64,000 nucleotides of DNA from Pelobacter propionicus DSM 2379 (GCF_000015045.1 NC_008609.1:124001-188000); one strand, 5' to 3'; shown: positions 1 to 11,724, counted from the stretch's first letter. Made by a program: numbers and translations. Notes: generated by a model from the letters alone, not told the origin.

Positions 1-589
1 TGTTTTTTGCTAAATGTATGCTTACGCATTTGTTATCAAAAATTGAAAACTGTTTAAATTCTGTTTTATCTTTCTGGGTTGGATAGTTCAAGGTATATGG
101 CGTTGCATCTGTCTTAAACTCAAAAATAGCTTTGGTTGCTTTATGCCCAGAGGCTAAATGTATATTTGGAATAATTGGTTCGGTTGTGCGACTGTGAAAG
201 GCTTGTTTCAGTAGACGAATATAACCAGATTTACCTGAGCCGTTAACACCATATATGATTGTAAGTTTTGGGCTAAATTCAATGGTTTGTTTCTCAACAA
301 GGGCGTTCACACCCTCTACCCCGTAAAGACTGCTAAGGAGCAGATTTTTATGGTAATCGCTATTCGAGATGCTGTCGCAAGTAATATTAATGCTTTTTCT
401 GTGTTTTTTCTCCTGCAGGCCTGCGTCTTCAAGAAAATAGGCGTATGCATCATTTATGTCATTGTCTGTTACTTCTGTTCCGGAAAGAAGTTTGCCTGCC
501 AAATATTTGGTGTAGTACGGCAGGGAGCAGGCGTATTTCATAATCTGGGAATTAAGATTATCGGCGTTTGTAACAGACACCTCTGTCAT
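1..589 (-). CDS. AAA family ATPase, N-terminal part (runs off the window)
   Basis: Reading from the ATG at 589 towards base 1 gives an open frame of 196 codons with no stop. The start follows an AGGAGGG ribosome site at 594-600. A first part of about 100 residues is unrecognised. It is followed by a strand leading into the Walker A motif GVNGSGKS at residues 114-121, so this is a P-loop ATPase of the SMC/RecN-like or AAA_13 style, with nucleotide binding set about 100 residues from the start. The rest, including Walker B, lies outside the window. Such ATPases are often found in nuclease-linked defence genes, but nothing here proves that role. Local base composition is AT-richer than the chromosomal genes to the right, which fits acquired DNA. 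Confidence 0.8.
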   Translation of the reverse strand, partial: MTEVSVTNADNLNSQIMKYACSLPYYTKYLAGKLLSGTEVTDNDINDAYAYFLEDAGLQEKKHRKSINITCDSISNSDYHKNLLLSSLYGVEGVNALVEKQTIEFSPKLTIIYGVNGSGKSGYIRLLKQAFHSRTTEPIIPNIHLASGHKATKAIFEFKTDATPYTLNYPTQKDKTEFKQFSIFDNKCVSIHLAKN

Positions 590-696
590 GTGACCCTCCT
601 TGAAATATATTGTTCATCATTCCATTTTTTCGGCCAACGAGGTCGGCCATGACCCGCCAGCCCAGTCTTTTCGGGCGGTCGGCGTCTATGGACGTG

Positions 697-921
697 GTGT
701 ACGCCCGGGATGGGCGTGAACTTATGGGGTGCAAGTCCCCTGTCTTTGAATCCGGTACCGTCGTGAGACGGGGCAAAAGTACTAGCCGACGGCAAGGGCG
801 TCTCTGCGAGGAGCCGTCCGTGAGGAAGCCCGAGCGCAAAGCTATGAGCCGACGGACAGAAACAGCATACAAGGCCGTCATCCGGGCAAGCCAGCACCAC
901 ATGACGAAGTCCCATGGATGT
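697..921 (+). mobile_element. Group II intron, 5' fragment
   Basis: The segment begins GTGTACGCCCGGGATGGGCG, resembling the GUGYG-type 5' end of bacterial group II introns. It continues with GGGGTGCAAGTCCCC, then a GTGAGGAAGCC...GCAAAGC block, GACGGACAGAAACAGC and ATACAAGGC. These are typical of the domain I region of bacterial retrointrons. There is no reverse transcriptase gene and no domain V/VI: the copy stops where the IS21 element begins at 922. It is therefore a dead 5' remnant. The call rests on primary-sequence resemblance; I have not folded it. Confidence 0.7.
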
Positions 922-1016
922 TGTCAATGGTAGTGCAATAATGTCCCAAAAGCGGTAACGAAAAGTGTACCGCCCTGGAAGCCGTGGTATCCCTTCTGGA
1001 GAAAGGAGGGGTGCCC

Positions 1017-3040
<2,024 letters not shown>

Positions 3041-3122
3041 GGAACTTCTCTAACCAGCAGGGTGGTACACTTTTCAATTCCCGAAACTGGTACACTTTTG
3101 CGTCCCCATTGACATTCGGCTC

Positions 3123-4139
<1,017 letters not shown>

Positions 4140-4281
4140 TCACTGTTTATTGGATGTCACTGCTGACAGGCTGTATCCTACTCCCGGCTTATGTTGGACC
4201 GGTAGACCGATCCTCTCTATTTCTTGCCCGATCCTGCGGCGGGGTGAAAAAACGTTGTCAGGCTAGCAGGGGCGGGATAGC

Positions 4282-5244
4282 ATGCAGGTGGAGGATGGTA
4301 TGGAAAAAGAAACGCTTGAACGGGATATTGGGAAGGAATGGCTGGATAGTGCGGTTGGAACGTTGGCGGAGAACATTGCCCGATGGGCCGGCGAGGGGGA
4401 GCGATTCGACACCCCGGTGCCGGGGTTGTCGCTCTTCCGCCGGGAAAATGTGACCGAGCCGACCACCGGCATGTACGAGCCGAGCATCTGCCTGGTGGCC
4501 CAGGGGGCCAAGCGGGTGGTGCTGGGGGAGGATTCCTTCATCTATGACGCGCGCCACTACCTGATCACCTCCGTGCATCTCCCCACGGTGGTGCAGATCC
4601 TGGAGGCGAGCCGAGAGAAACCGTACCTGGGGCTCAGGTTGAAACTTGACCTGCGCGAGGTGTCCCAGCTGATGGTGGACAGTAACCTCCCTCCGCCCCA
4701 GGGGGGGCAGGCGGGGCGCGGCATGGCGGTGGGGGAGGTCACGCCGGCGCTGGTGGCAGCCCTGCAGCGGTTGGTCGGCCTGCTGGACGACCAGCGGGAC
4801 ATCCCGATCCTGGCGCCGATCATCCAGCGGGAGATCATCTACCGTCTGCTGGTGGGGGATCAGGGCGCTCGTCTGCGCCAGATCGCTTCGGCGGGAACCC
4901 AGAGTCACCAGATCGCGCGGGCAATCGACTGGCTGAAGGGGAACTTCGACCAGTCGCTGCGCATCGATGACCTGGCGGCCCATGTGCGCATGAGCACCTC
5001 CACCTTTCATCAGCACTTCCGCTCCATGACCGCCTTAAGCCCTTTGCAGTTCCAGAAGCAGCTGCGCCTGCAGGAAGCCAGACGCCTGATGCTGGCGGAA
5101 CATCTGGATGCGGCGACCGCGGCGATTCAGGTGGGCTACGAGAGCCCCTCCCAGTTCAGCCGCGAATACAATCGCCTGTTCGGGGCCCCGCCGCTCAGGG
5201 ACATCACAAGCTTGCGTCACATGGCTGTTGGCGAGAGAGCATAG
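4282..5244 (+). CDS. AraC-family transcriptional regulator
   Basis: The protein is 320 residues with an N-terminal AraC_N sensor domain (about 35-190, including TGMYEPSICLVAQGAKRVVLG) and a C-terminal double HTH (about 215-315, RIDDLAAHVRMSTSTFHQHF and VGYESPSQFSREYNRLFG). This architecture is common among regulators sitting beside aldo/keto reductase genes, and here the reductase gene is divergent with about 150 bp between. It most likely activates that reductase and perhaps itself; the inducer is unknown. A second ATG at 4300 is an alternative start. Confidence 0.9.
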   Translation: MQVEDGMEKETLERDIGKEWLDSAVGTLAENIARWAGEGERFDTPVPGLSLFRRENVTEPTTGMYEPSICLVAQGAKRVVLGEDSFIYDARHYLITSVHLPTVVQILEASREKPYLGLRLKLDLREVSQLMVDSNLPPPQGGQAGRGMAVGEVTPALVAALQRLVGLLDDQRDIPILAPIIQREIIYRLLVGDQGARLRQIASAGTQSHQIARAIDWLKGNFDQSLRIDDLAAHVRMSTSTFHQHFRSMTALSPLQFQKQLRLQEARRLMLAEHLDAATAAIQVGYESPSQFSREYNRLFGAPPLRDITSLRHMAVGERA

Positions 5245-5363
5245 AACGTGCGCGGCCGAACCGTTTTTGGATTGGGGACGAAACGAGGCGCTAGGCCCTG
5301 TTCGCCGGGATATGCGGTCAGGAAAGGAGTGCTTCTGCCTGAGGAGGCTGAAGGGTGGAAAAC

Positions 5364-5401
5364 AAAAAGCGGCTGGCGGGGTTTTCCGTCAGCCGCTTTT
5401 T
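5364..5401. terminator. Bidirectional intrinsic terminator
   Basis: A nearly perfect stem AAAAAGCGGCTGGCGG / CCGTCAGCCGCTTTTT with a GGTTTT loop is flanked by A and T runs. It lies between the convergent AraC gene (ends 5244) and the YidB-like gene (ends 5425 on the other strand) and can serve both. Confidence 0.85.
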
Positions 5402-5424
5402 GTCTGGGGCAGTGAGCCCAGGTC

Positions 5425-5823
5425 TCAGGAAAGCTGGCCCATGACGTATTTCATCCCCAGCTCCAGAAGCCCCCCCTCAGGGACGGTTCCGTCCGGGGTG
5501 ATCGTGTCGATGAAGTCGGGTAGGTAACCGGCTATCTGGCTGCTCAACTCCTCCGCCGGCAGGCCGCTCTTTTCGGCAAGGCTTGTGAGCAGGTCGCTTC
5601 CTAGCCCTTCTCTGATCTGCTCCGGCGAGATGGGCAGGTTCTGGCCGGTGCCGACCCAGGACGAGATGATGTCGCCCAGCCCGTTCTGCTGAAACGACTG
5701 CAGCAGCCCGTTCACTCCTCCCGCGTCGAGGCCGGACAGCACCTCCATGATACCGCCAAGATTTGCCTGCTCTCCGCCGGCTCCGCCCAGCATGTTGCCG
5801 ATGATGTCATCAAACAGTCCCAT
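5425..5823 (-). CDS. YidB/DUF937 family protein
   Basis: This small acidic protein of about 132 residues begins MGLFDDIIGNMLGG and contains repeated helical segments such as LLQSFQQNGLGDIISSW and ISPEQIREGLGSDLLTSLAEKSGL. These are the signature of the DUF937/YidB family, whose function is not established. The ATG at 5823 is preferred because GGGAGGTGG lies six bases upstream; the GTG at 5829 falls inside that site. It shares the terminator at 5364-5401 with the convergent regulator gene. Confidence 0.85.
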   Translation of the reverse strand: MGLFDDIIGNMLGGAGGEQANLGGIMEVLSGLDAGGVNGLLQSFQQNGLGDIISSWVGTGQNLPISPEQIREGLGSDLLTSLAEKSGLPAEELSSQIAGYLPDFIDTITPDGTVPEGGLLELGMKYVMGQLS

Positions 5824-6033
5824 ATCCACCTCCCGTAGCCCCTGACGGGCTTCAACTGCATAGATTTTTTTGCATTTCCCGCCATTCGACCGGCTGCGGC
5901 CGTATTATAAGGGCAATTCCCCTGTATTTCCACCCAAACCGGTCTGCCGGATGGCGTGAATGATGTGTTGTACAGGGATGCGGAGTGGCGGCAGGCTGGA
6001 GCGCAGTGCAGGGAAACCTGACTGCTATGCTGC

Positions 6034-6291
6034 TCAGGCTGCGGGCTGTTTCGCCTTTTTTCGCGGCTTGGGAGTTGCGCGGGGCTTTTCAACCGGGATG
6101 GTATCGGGAAGCGGCACGAAAGATGCCGGATCTGCCGGCTGGAGAATGGTGTAATGGGAGGAAGCGATCTTCCTGGTGACTCCATCGCTGAACAGGATCG
6201 TTGCCCTGAGGGGGGTTACCTCCACCACCTTGCCGATCCCCCATTCAAGCGCTCCGGAATGACTCACTACGGTACCTCGTTTGATCGTCAT
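6034..6291 (-). CDS. DUF3553 domain protein
   Basis: The protein has 85 residues. The first 50 (RGTVVSHSGALEWGIGKVVE followed by a short beta-rich stretch) match the DUF3553 pattern, an SH3-like fold also found at the end of UvrD-type helicases. The tail is Lys/Pro-rich and probably disordered, which suggests nucleic-acid contact. The function is unknown. It stands alone, with about 200 bp of non-coding sequence on its left in which I see nothing, and a gap with a GGDEF remnant on its right. Confidence 0.7.
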   Translation of the reverse strand: MTIKRGTVVSHSGALEWGIGKVVEVTPLRATILFSDGVTRKIASSHYTILQPADPASFVPLPDTIPVEKPRATPKPRKKAKQPAA

Positions 6292-6629
6292 GTTCTCTCC
6301 TCTTCTTACTTCGGTTAACAGCTACTTCGTCTCAATACCGGCCAGGGAAGGGCGAACAGCCAGTGCCGTTGCCATTCGTAGGCCGGGAGCCATCCCGTTG
6401 TTAGAGGCAACGGAAATGGCCGGGAATGCGTCTCTCTCCTCACACGGGACTGCGTTCCGTTCCTGATGAATGATTCCGAATGACGGGGCTGTCCGGAAGG
6501 GAACCGCGCGGGCTGTTCCGGAGGATGCGGCAGGGGGGTGGATGGAGATGGCCGGAAACAGAGGGGGCTCGAAATGCCGACAGGAAATGATTTCGGATCG
6601 CAGTCAACCAGCTATCCTACGCCTTTATC

Positions 6630-6800
6630 GGGTCAATAGATAGGAGTAATCGTTACTTCAAGGTGATCAACGGCAGCTTCGGCCAGGATATGGGCGATGT
6701 TGTGCTGATCCATGACTCTGAACTGGTTTCGGCCATGCTCAGGTCAACGGATGTATGTGCGCGCCATGGCGGTGGGGAGTTGGTGGTCGCTTGCCGCGTC
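6630..6800 (+). pseudogene. GGDEF-domain remnant
   Basis: In the frame starting GSIDRSNRYFK the translation reads YFKVINGSFGQDMGD, then LRSTDVCARHGGGELVVA. This is recognisable as the FK-IND-FGH-GD and R-x-x-D...GG(D/E)EF blocks of a diguanylate cyclase, but the active-site GGEEF has become GGGEL. There is no start and the frame runs into sequence antisense to rpoH. It is a decayed fragment of a cyclase gene. The rest of the 6292-6808 gap shows nothing else I can name. Confidence 0.6.
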
Positions 6801-6808
6801 CGTGCTGA

Positions 6809-7687
6809 TTACACGGCAATGCATTTTCGCGGATCATCTGCCGGCTTCTCCATGAGCGGTTCAAGCACCTTTTTCAGCTTTGCCAGTGCCCGTTCCTCCA
6901 GCTGGCGTACCCGTTCCCGCGAGATGGAGAAGTGGCTGGCGATGTCCTGGAGCGTGAGCGGTTCGTCGCTGGTGATGCGGTGCTCCACGATGTAGCGCTC
7001 CTTCTCGTTCAGACCCTCCATGGCCTTGATCACCCGCTGTTTCACCTGCAGCTCCTGCTGATTTTCTCCCAGCAACTCCTCCTGGTTCATGCGGTCGTCG
7101 GCTATGGTCTCGAGAAAGGTCAGGCCGTCGCTCTCGACGATCTGGCAATCCAGGGAAACTTCCCCCTTCAGCCGCTGTTCCATGTCGATGACCTCATGGT
7201 CGGGCACCTGCAGCATGCTGGCTATTTCTGCGGCGTCGTTGTCGCTCCCAGTCATTCTGAGCAGTGCCTCCTTGGTCTTGCGCAGACCGTAGAAGAGCTT
7301 GCGCTGGGCCTGGGTGGTGCCGATCTTGATCAGGCTCCAGGCGGAGACGATGTAGTTCTGGATATAGGCGCGAATCCACCATACCGCGTAGGATATCAGG
7401 CGGATCTTGCGGTAGGGGTTGAATTTGCGCACCGCCATCATCAACCCGATATTGCCCTCCTGGATCAGGTCCAGCATCTTCATGCCGTAGTTCCGGTACT
7501 CGGACGCGATCTTGACCACGTAGCGCAGGTTGGATGTTACCAGGGTATGGGCCGCCTCCAGGTCCTTCTCCTCGTAGAACCTGATGGCGCAGGAGCGCTC
7601 CTCCTCCTCGCTCAGGAGATTGAATTTTCGTATTTCCGCCAGATACAGTGTCAGGCTGTCCGCAACAACGGGAAGGTTTGCTACCAT
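6809..7687 (-). CDS. rpoH: RNA polymerase sigma-32 (heat-shock) factor
   Basis: This 292-residue sigma-70 family protein directs RNA polymerase to heat-shock promoters. Region 2 is intact (SNLRYVVKIASEY, DLIQEGNIGLMMAVRKFNP, ISYAVWWIRAYIQNYI). The RpoH box follows (AQRKLFYGLRKTK), then region 3. Region 4 has the HTH near LTLQDIASHFSISRERVRQL. The start at 7687 is set by GAGGAGGTG just upstream, giving MVANLPVVADSLTLYL as in RpoH proteins. The longer frame from 7723 would begin inside the CIRCE operator. That operator at 7717-7743 implies HrcA repression. Confidence 0.93.
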   Translation of the reverse strand: MVANLPVVADSLTLYLAEIRKFNLLSEEEERSCAIRFYEEKDLEAAHTLVTSNLRYVVKIASEYRNYGMKMLDLIQEGNIGLMMAVRKFNPYRKIRLISYAVWWIRAYIQNYIVSAWSLIKIGTTQAQRKLFYGLRKTKEALLRMTGSDNDAAEIASMLQVPDHEVIDMEQRLKGEVSLDCQIVESDGLTFLETIADDRMNQEELLGENQQELQVKQRVIKAMEGLNEKERYIVEHRITSDEPLTLQDIASHFSISRERVRQLEERALAKLKKVLEPLMEKPADDPRKCIAV

Positions 7688-7716
7688 GACACACCTCCTC
7701 TGTTTTTTTTTCATTT

Positions 7717-7743
7717 TTAGCACTCTCGTGCGGTGACTGCTAA
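7717..7743 (-). promoter_or_regulatory. CIRCE operator (HrcA binding site)
   Basis: TTAGCACTC, nine bases, GACTGCTAA: one mismatch from the CIRCE consensus TTAGCACTC-N9-GAGTGCTAA. It lies 30 bp upstream of the rpoH start codon. CIRCE is the operator of the HrcA repressor, so this places rpoH under HrcA control. Confidence 0.88.
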
Positions 7744-7950
7744 AAATATAGCAAATCAGTTTTCTGATATCAAGAGCGAATTAACGGTTAAAGTGAACGA
7801 TAACAAGGTATTGTGAAACGAAAAAGAGTGGCTGCTTCCCTGGTTGCAGTGCTCCAGGAGGGCATTTCCGTGGAAAGGGTCGATGTCCGGAAGGGACATA
7901 GTTCAGAAGGGGAGATTCAGGCGGATCGCCGGGAATCGGCGGCCGTTGCA

Positions 7951-8865
7951 TCAAGGCGCTGCCAGTTCGACGCGGTTTCTCCCTCCTGTCTTTGCGCGGT
8001 ACAGGGCATGATCAACGGGCTGTATGCACTCGTCGAGAGTCATGCCCGGCCTGAACTGTCCAACCCCCATGCTCAGGGTAACTGCTATGCTTTCCCCTTC
8101 CCAGGGGATTGACAGTTCGCTCACTGCCTGGCGCAGTTTTTCGGCCACCCTGGCTGCGGCATCCAGGTTTGTGTCCGGCAGCAGCAGCATAAATTCCTCT
8201 CCCCCCCAGCGTCCGCAGGCATCTTCCACGCGGATCGAAGAGCTTATGGCGTTGGCCACGCTCCTCAGGACCCTGTCCCCTGCGTTGTGGCCGAAGGTGT
8301 CGTTGACGCTCTTGAAGTGATCTATGTCGGCAATAATGATGGACAGTGGGGTCCCATGGCGTTCCGCCCTCCCTTTTTCAGTGTTGAAGCGGTTGATGAA
8401 CTCCCATCTGTTGGCAATTCCGGTGAGGTGATCGGTGCGGGCGGCGCACTGGAGCGCTTCCTCGGCCAGCAGGCTGTGGGCGCACTCAAGCAGGGTCTCG
8501 TGGAGTTGAAAACCGTTGACCGGCTTGGTGACATACTTGTCAACGCCGATATTGATGGAGCGTTTCAGGTAATCCACATCCTCAAAGGCGGTCAGGAGCA
8601 GTATCTGCACGTTCCTGTCGGAATGGCGGATTTCCCCTGCCATGGTCAGTCCGTCCATATTCGGCATCTGTATGTCGGTTATGATTATGTGGGGATGGTG
8701 CGTACGGTAGGCCTCCAGTCCCTCGGCGCCGTCCCTGGCGACTATCAGCATCCCCACGATGCGCCTGAGAAACAGGGTAAACTGTTCCCGGGCATCTTCT
8801 TCGTCCTCCACATACAGAACCGTGAGGCTCTTCAAATACTCCTGGTCCGGTGTACGTGCGTTCAT
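7951..8865 (-). CDS. Response regulator with GGDEF (diguanylate cyclase) domain
   Basis: The protein is 304 residues. The receiver domain (about 13-125) has the acidic pair at Glu20-Asp21, phospho-acceptor Asp64 in IIITDIQMPN and Lys114 in YVTKP. The GGDEF domain (about 140-300) has an intact GGEEF at 221-225 and an RVED inhibitory site at 212-215, five residues before it, so it should make c-di-GMP and be product-inhibited. Its ATG overlaps the stop of the upstream histidine kinase by four bases. The two form a two-component pair in which kinase input would control c-di-GMP output. Confidence 0.93.
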   Translation of the reverse strand: MNARTPDQEYLKSLTVLYVEDEEDAREQFTLFLRRIVGMLIVARDGAEGLEAYRTHHPHIIITDIQMPNMDGLTMAGEIRHSDRNVQILLLTAFEDVDYLKRSINIGVDKYVTKPVNGFQLHETLLECAHSLLAEEALQCAARTDHLTGIANRWEFINRFNTEKGRAERHGTPLSIIIADIDHFKSVNDTFGHNAGDRVLRSVANAISSSIRVEDACGRWGGEEFMLLLPDTNLDAAARVAEKLRQAVSELSIPWEGESIAVTLSMGVGQFRPGMTLDECIQPVDHALYRAKTGGRNRVELAAP

Positions 8866-10862
8866 GATCGTTTCTCCGCCAGCGGTGTGAAAACCGAGAA
8901 TTCGCTGCCGCCATCGATGCTGCGCGCGGTCAGTGCTCCCCCCATGTTGCCCTCGATTATCATCTTCGACATGTACAGTCCTATACCCGTTCCCATGCTC
9001 TTTGTGGAGAAATACGGCTCAAAGATCTTCTCCAGGATAGCCTCCGGAATGCCGCCGCCGTTGTCCCGCACCGTTACGACACCCATTCCCTCCTGCTCCC
9101 TGAGGGTTATGGCGATGCGTCCCGCACGGGGACCGGTCCCGATGATCGCCTCCCTGGCATTGCTCAACAGGTTCAGGAGCACCTGGGAGTATTCGTTCGG
9201 GAAACCCCTCAGGATGCAGTCGTTTTCGGCGTCAACGGTGATGGCGATGTTGCTGCTTCTGCAGGCTGCGTCCACCAGATCCACCGCCTGCCTGATCTGC
9301 GCCATGGCCGAGAAAGAGACCATCTCCTTGCCGGGTGCGAAGAAGTTGCGGAAGTCATTGATGGTCGTGGACATTTTCTGAATCAGCCGGTTGGCGGTGG
9401 TGGCGGATTCGTTCAGATACCTGGCCGTGAGTTGATTGTCCTGCTGGGCGTACTGGAGGTTGCTGATCAGCATGGCCAGGGCATTCAGGGGCTGGCGCCA
9501 CTGGTGGGCGATGTTGCCGATCATCTCTCCCATGGCGGCCTGACGCCCCTGGCTGATGAGGATCTGGTCCTTCTGCCGCAGTTCGGCTACCGCCTCATCG
9601 ACACGCAACTGCAATGACTGATTCAGTATTTCCAGCTCGGCCTGCTGGGCGGCAAGCATTTCCTGCGCCTGCTTCCGCTCGGCAATCTCCCGCTCGAGCA
9701 TCATTGTCCGCTCGCCGAGGAGTCCTTCCATGATCTTCTTGCGGGTTATGTCGGTGTGTGTACCTGCGGCCCTGAGCGGATGCCCGTCGGACGCACGCTG
9801 GACCACCCTTCCCCGGTCGAGGATCCACCTCCATGCGCCCGATTTGGTCCGTACCCGGTACTCTGCCTCGATGGAGGGGGTGCGTCCCTCCAGGTGCTCG
9901 TTGAGGATCTTCATGGCAGCGGCCAGATCGTCGGGGTGCACCAGCCTTTCCCAGGAATCCCCGTAGGGCTCCAACTCTTCAGGGGTGAAGCCGACCATCT
10001 CTGCCCAGCGGGTGCTGAAATCGATCCTGTCATGGATGAGGTCCCAGTCCCAGAACGCCTCCTCGGTTCCGGCCAGTACCAGCCTGAGCCGCTCCTCGCT
10101 TTCCGACTTGGCCCGTTCGCTGGCTTCGGCCAGTTCCTTGGCATATGTCAATTCCCTGACCCTCTCGGAGATTGCCCGCGACATGGTGTTGAAGGCAGCT
10201 CCCAGGTGCCCGATATCGTCATCTCCTTCGGAGAGTGGCGGGGGACCAAGGTTTCCTGAAGCAACCTGCAGGCTCGCCCTGGTGAGTGACGACAGATGAC
10301 GCGTCAGCCAGGAGCCGATCAGGAGGAACATGAGCGCAGAGAGCAGCAGACTTGCAACTGCAATGCCGATACCCTCGATCAGCAGATTTTGGCGGGCGGA
10401 TGTGACAGGGGAAAGGTTGAGCCCCAGATGCAGGGTCCCCTGTTTCTGGCCACTCTGGAGTATGGGAAGGGCGTCGTCATAACGTTTCAGCTGGTGGAAG
10501 CTGAAAAAGGGGAGGCTGCAACTTGGCTGCGGAATCTTGTGTCCGGCGGTCCATCCACTTGACGCCATGATGGCGCCCACATGGTCGGTGATGACGATAT
10601 AGTCGATGCCCCTGGCCGTCCGGCTTTCGTCGAGCATCGCCTGCACCGAGGCAAAATCCCGCCGTGCCAGGGGAGCCTTCAGTGCCGCATTCAGTACTGG
10701 TAGCATCTGTTGTGCCTGCCAGTGCGCCTGGTCGATCATGGCCCTGTGCAAGAGGCGGAGATCATTGGCCACAAGCAGGGTCAGCATCACCAGTTCGACT
10801 CCCAGGGCCAGGAGCAGCAGGCGACAGCGGATACTTTTTTTGGGGGAAATGCTTCTCAACAT
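8862..10862 (-). CDS. Membrane PAS sensor histidine kinase
   Basis: The protein is 666 residues. A membrane segment lies near 14-36, an extracytoplasmic sensing region near 37-160, and a second membrane segment near 163-190. HAMP follows (about 186-240), then a PAS/PAC domain (about 265-382; FWDWDLIHDRIDFSTRWAEM, ending DITRKK), a coiled coil, and a HisKA domain with the phospho-acceptor His in NIAHQWRQPLNAL. The ATPase domain has N (LNLLSNAREAI), G1 (VRDNGGGIPE) and G2 (GTGIGLYMSK) boxes. It autophosphorylates and should pass phosphate to the GGDEF response regulator whose gene overlaps its end. The ligand is unknown. Confidence 0.93.
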   Translation of the reverse strand: MLRSISPKKSIRCRLLLLALGVELVMLTLLVANDLRLLHRAMIDQAHWQAQQMLPVLNAALKAPLARRDFASVQAMLDESRTARGIDYIVITDHVGAIMASSGWTAGHKIPQPSCSLPFFSFHQLKRYDDALPILQSGQKQGTLHLGLNLSPVTSARQNLLIEGIGIAVASLLLSALMFLLIGSWLTRHLSSLTRASLQVASGNLGPPPLSEGDDDIGHLGAAFNTMSRAISERVRELTYAKELAEASERAKSESEERLRLVLAGTEEAFWDWDLIHDRIDFSTRWAEMVGFTPEELEPYGDSWERLVHPDDLAAAMKILNEHLEGRTPSIEAEYRVRTKSGAWRWILDRGRVVQRASDGHPLRAAGTHTDITRKKIMEGLLGERTMMLEREIAERKQAQEMLAAQQAELEILNQSLQLRVDEAVAELRQKDQILISQGRQAAMGEMIGNIAHQWRQPLNALAMLISNLQYAQQDNQLTARYLNESATTANRLIQKMSTTINDFRNFFAPGKEMVSFSAMAQIRQAVDLVDAACRSSNIAITVDAENDCILRGFPNEYSQVLLNLLSNAREAIIGTGPRAGRIAITLREQEGMGVVTVRDNGGGIPEAILEKIFEPYFSTKSMGTGIGLYMSKMIIEGNMGGALTARSIDGGSEFSVFTPLAEKRS

Positions 10863-10949
10863 GCACGGTCCTGTTTGGTCGTTCCGGATTCGGGAGCAGC
10901 CTCGTGACTCGGCACGATCATATGGTGAGCATCCCGGGCGAGGAGCGGG

Positions 10950-11066
10950 TCAGCTGGGCTTCCGGTCCAGGCTGCGGTACCGGATCGCCTCGGCGATGTG
11001 CTCCTGGCGGCTATGGTCACTGATGTCCAGGTCGGCGATGGTGCGGGCCGAAAAGCCGAGCCGGTG
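10950..11066 (-). pseudogene. comM 3'-end fragment, copy A
   Basis: The minus strand ends in [19 protein letters not shown]-stop and is preceded by [13 protein letters not shown]. This is the C-terminal end of a ComM (YifB, Mg-chelatase-like) ATPase. Compared with copy C it lacks 30 bp, exactly one unit of a GGTGCGGGCC direct repeat plus spacer. At about 11066 it is fused to the XRE remnant at the shared bases GGTGACCA. It cannot make a functional protein. Confidence 0.8.
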
Positions 11067-11164
11067 ACCACATTCGCAAACGACGGATGAATCTCGGTCT
11101 CCTCCAGAGATAAATCACGGAAATCATCGACGTTTCTCAGTCTTCGGTCTGGAATTGGGAACAG
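11064..11164 (+). pseudogene. XRE HTH gene remnant, copy A
   Basis: GTGACCACATTCGCAAACGA and the following 80 bases match, at the DNA level, the HTH core of the gene at 24.1 kb ([20 protein letters not shown]...WNWE), with frame-breaking changes. It stops at GGAATTGGGAACAG, right after the WNWE codons. It is joined directly to the comM tail on its left and to a DCC-gene remnant on its right. Confidence 0.75.
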
Positions 11165-11212
11165 TATGCCGAACCCAGGCAAACAGCCAGTAGCCAATAC
11201 GGGCAAGCCGAT
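11165..11212 (-). pseudogene. DCC-family gene 3' remnant
   Basis: GGCAAACAGCCAGTAGCCAA and neighbouring bases match the segment of the intact DCC gene at 13.36 kb that encodes IGYWLFARIRP. Only about 50 bp remain, between the XRE remnant and the first glutathione peroxidase gene, in the same order as in the intact block at 12.9-14.6 kb. Confidence 0.6.
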
Positions 11213-11223
11213 TTCGTTCTCCA

Positions 11224-11724
11224 TCAATGGAGCGCCGCTTCAATATCCTTTTCCAGACTTTCCGGCTTTGTCGTCGGGGCGTAGCGACCAACTACAGTGC
11301 CGTGGCGATCAACCAGGAACTTGGTGAAATTCCATTTGATCGCCTCACTCCCCAGCAACCCTTTGGCTGCAGACTTAAGATACTGAAACAGCGGTGAGGC
11401 ATCAGAGCCGTTGACATTGATCTTGGCGAACAGGGGGAACGTTACGTCATAGGTGAGCGAGCAGAAGTTCTGAATTTCGGTGATATCGCCCGGTTCCTGT
11501 GCGCCAAACTGATTACAGGGAAACCCGAGCACGACAAACCCTCGGGAGGCGTACGTGCGGTACAGCGCCTCAAGTCCCTTGTACTGGGGCGTGAATCCGC
11601 ATTTGCTGGCGGTGTTGACGATCAGCATGACCTGACCGCGGTATTCGGCCAGACTTGTAAACTCCCCACCGGCTGTTTGCACCTCAAAATCATAAATGCT
11701 GGGCATGGTGGCGTTCCTCGTCAT
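11224..11724 (-). CDS. Glutathione peroxidase family protein, copy 1
   Basis: This 166-residue thiol peroxidase of the BtuE/GPx fold reduces hydrogen peroxide or lipid hydroperoxides, usually with thioredoxin as donor in bacteria. The peroxidatic Cys42 is in NTASKCGFTPQY, and the catalytic Gln (FPCNQFG) and Trp-Asn (KWNFTKFLVD) are present. It differs from copy 2 (14114-14617) at only about ten residues. It sits in a truncated duplicate of that block: SOUL 3' remnant upstream, DCC remnant downstream. The reading frame is intact, so it may be functional. A second ATG six codons in (MPSIYDF) is a possible start. Confidence 0.93.
   Translation of the reverse strand: MTRNATMPSIYDFEVQTAGGEFTSLAEYRGQVMLIVNTASKCGFTPQYKGLEALYRTYASRGFVVLGFPCNQFGAQEPGDITEIQNFCSLTYDVTFPLFAKINVNGSDASPLFQYLKSAAKGLLGSEAIKWNFTKFLVDRHGTVVGRYAPTTKPESLEKDIEAALH

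Noticed and set aside
10856-11227. A 123-codon open frame on the minus strand before the histidine kinase
   Set aside because: It runs through the comM tail, XRE remnant (antisense) and DCC remnant in shifting frames; it is a by-product of the fused remnants.
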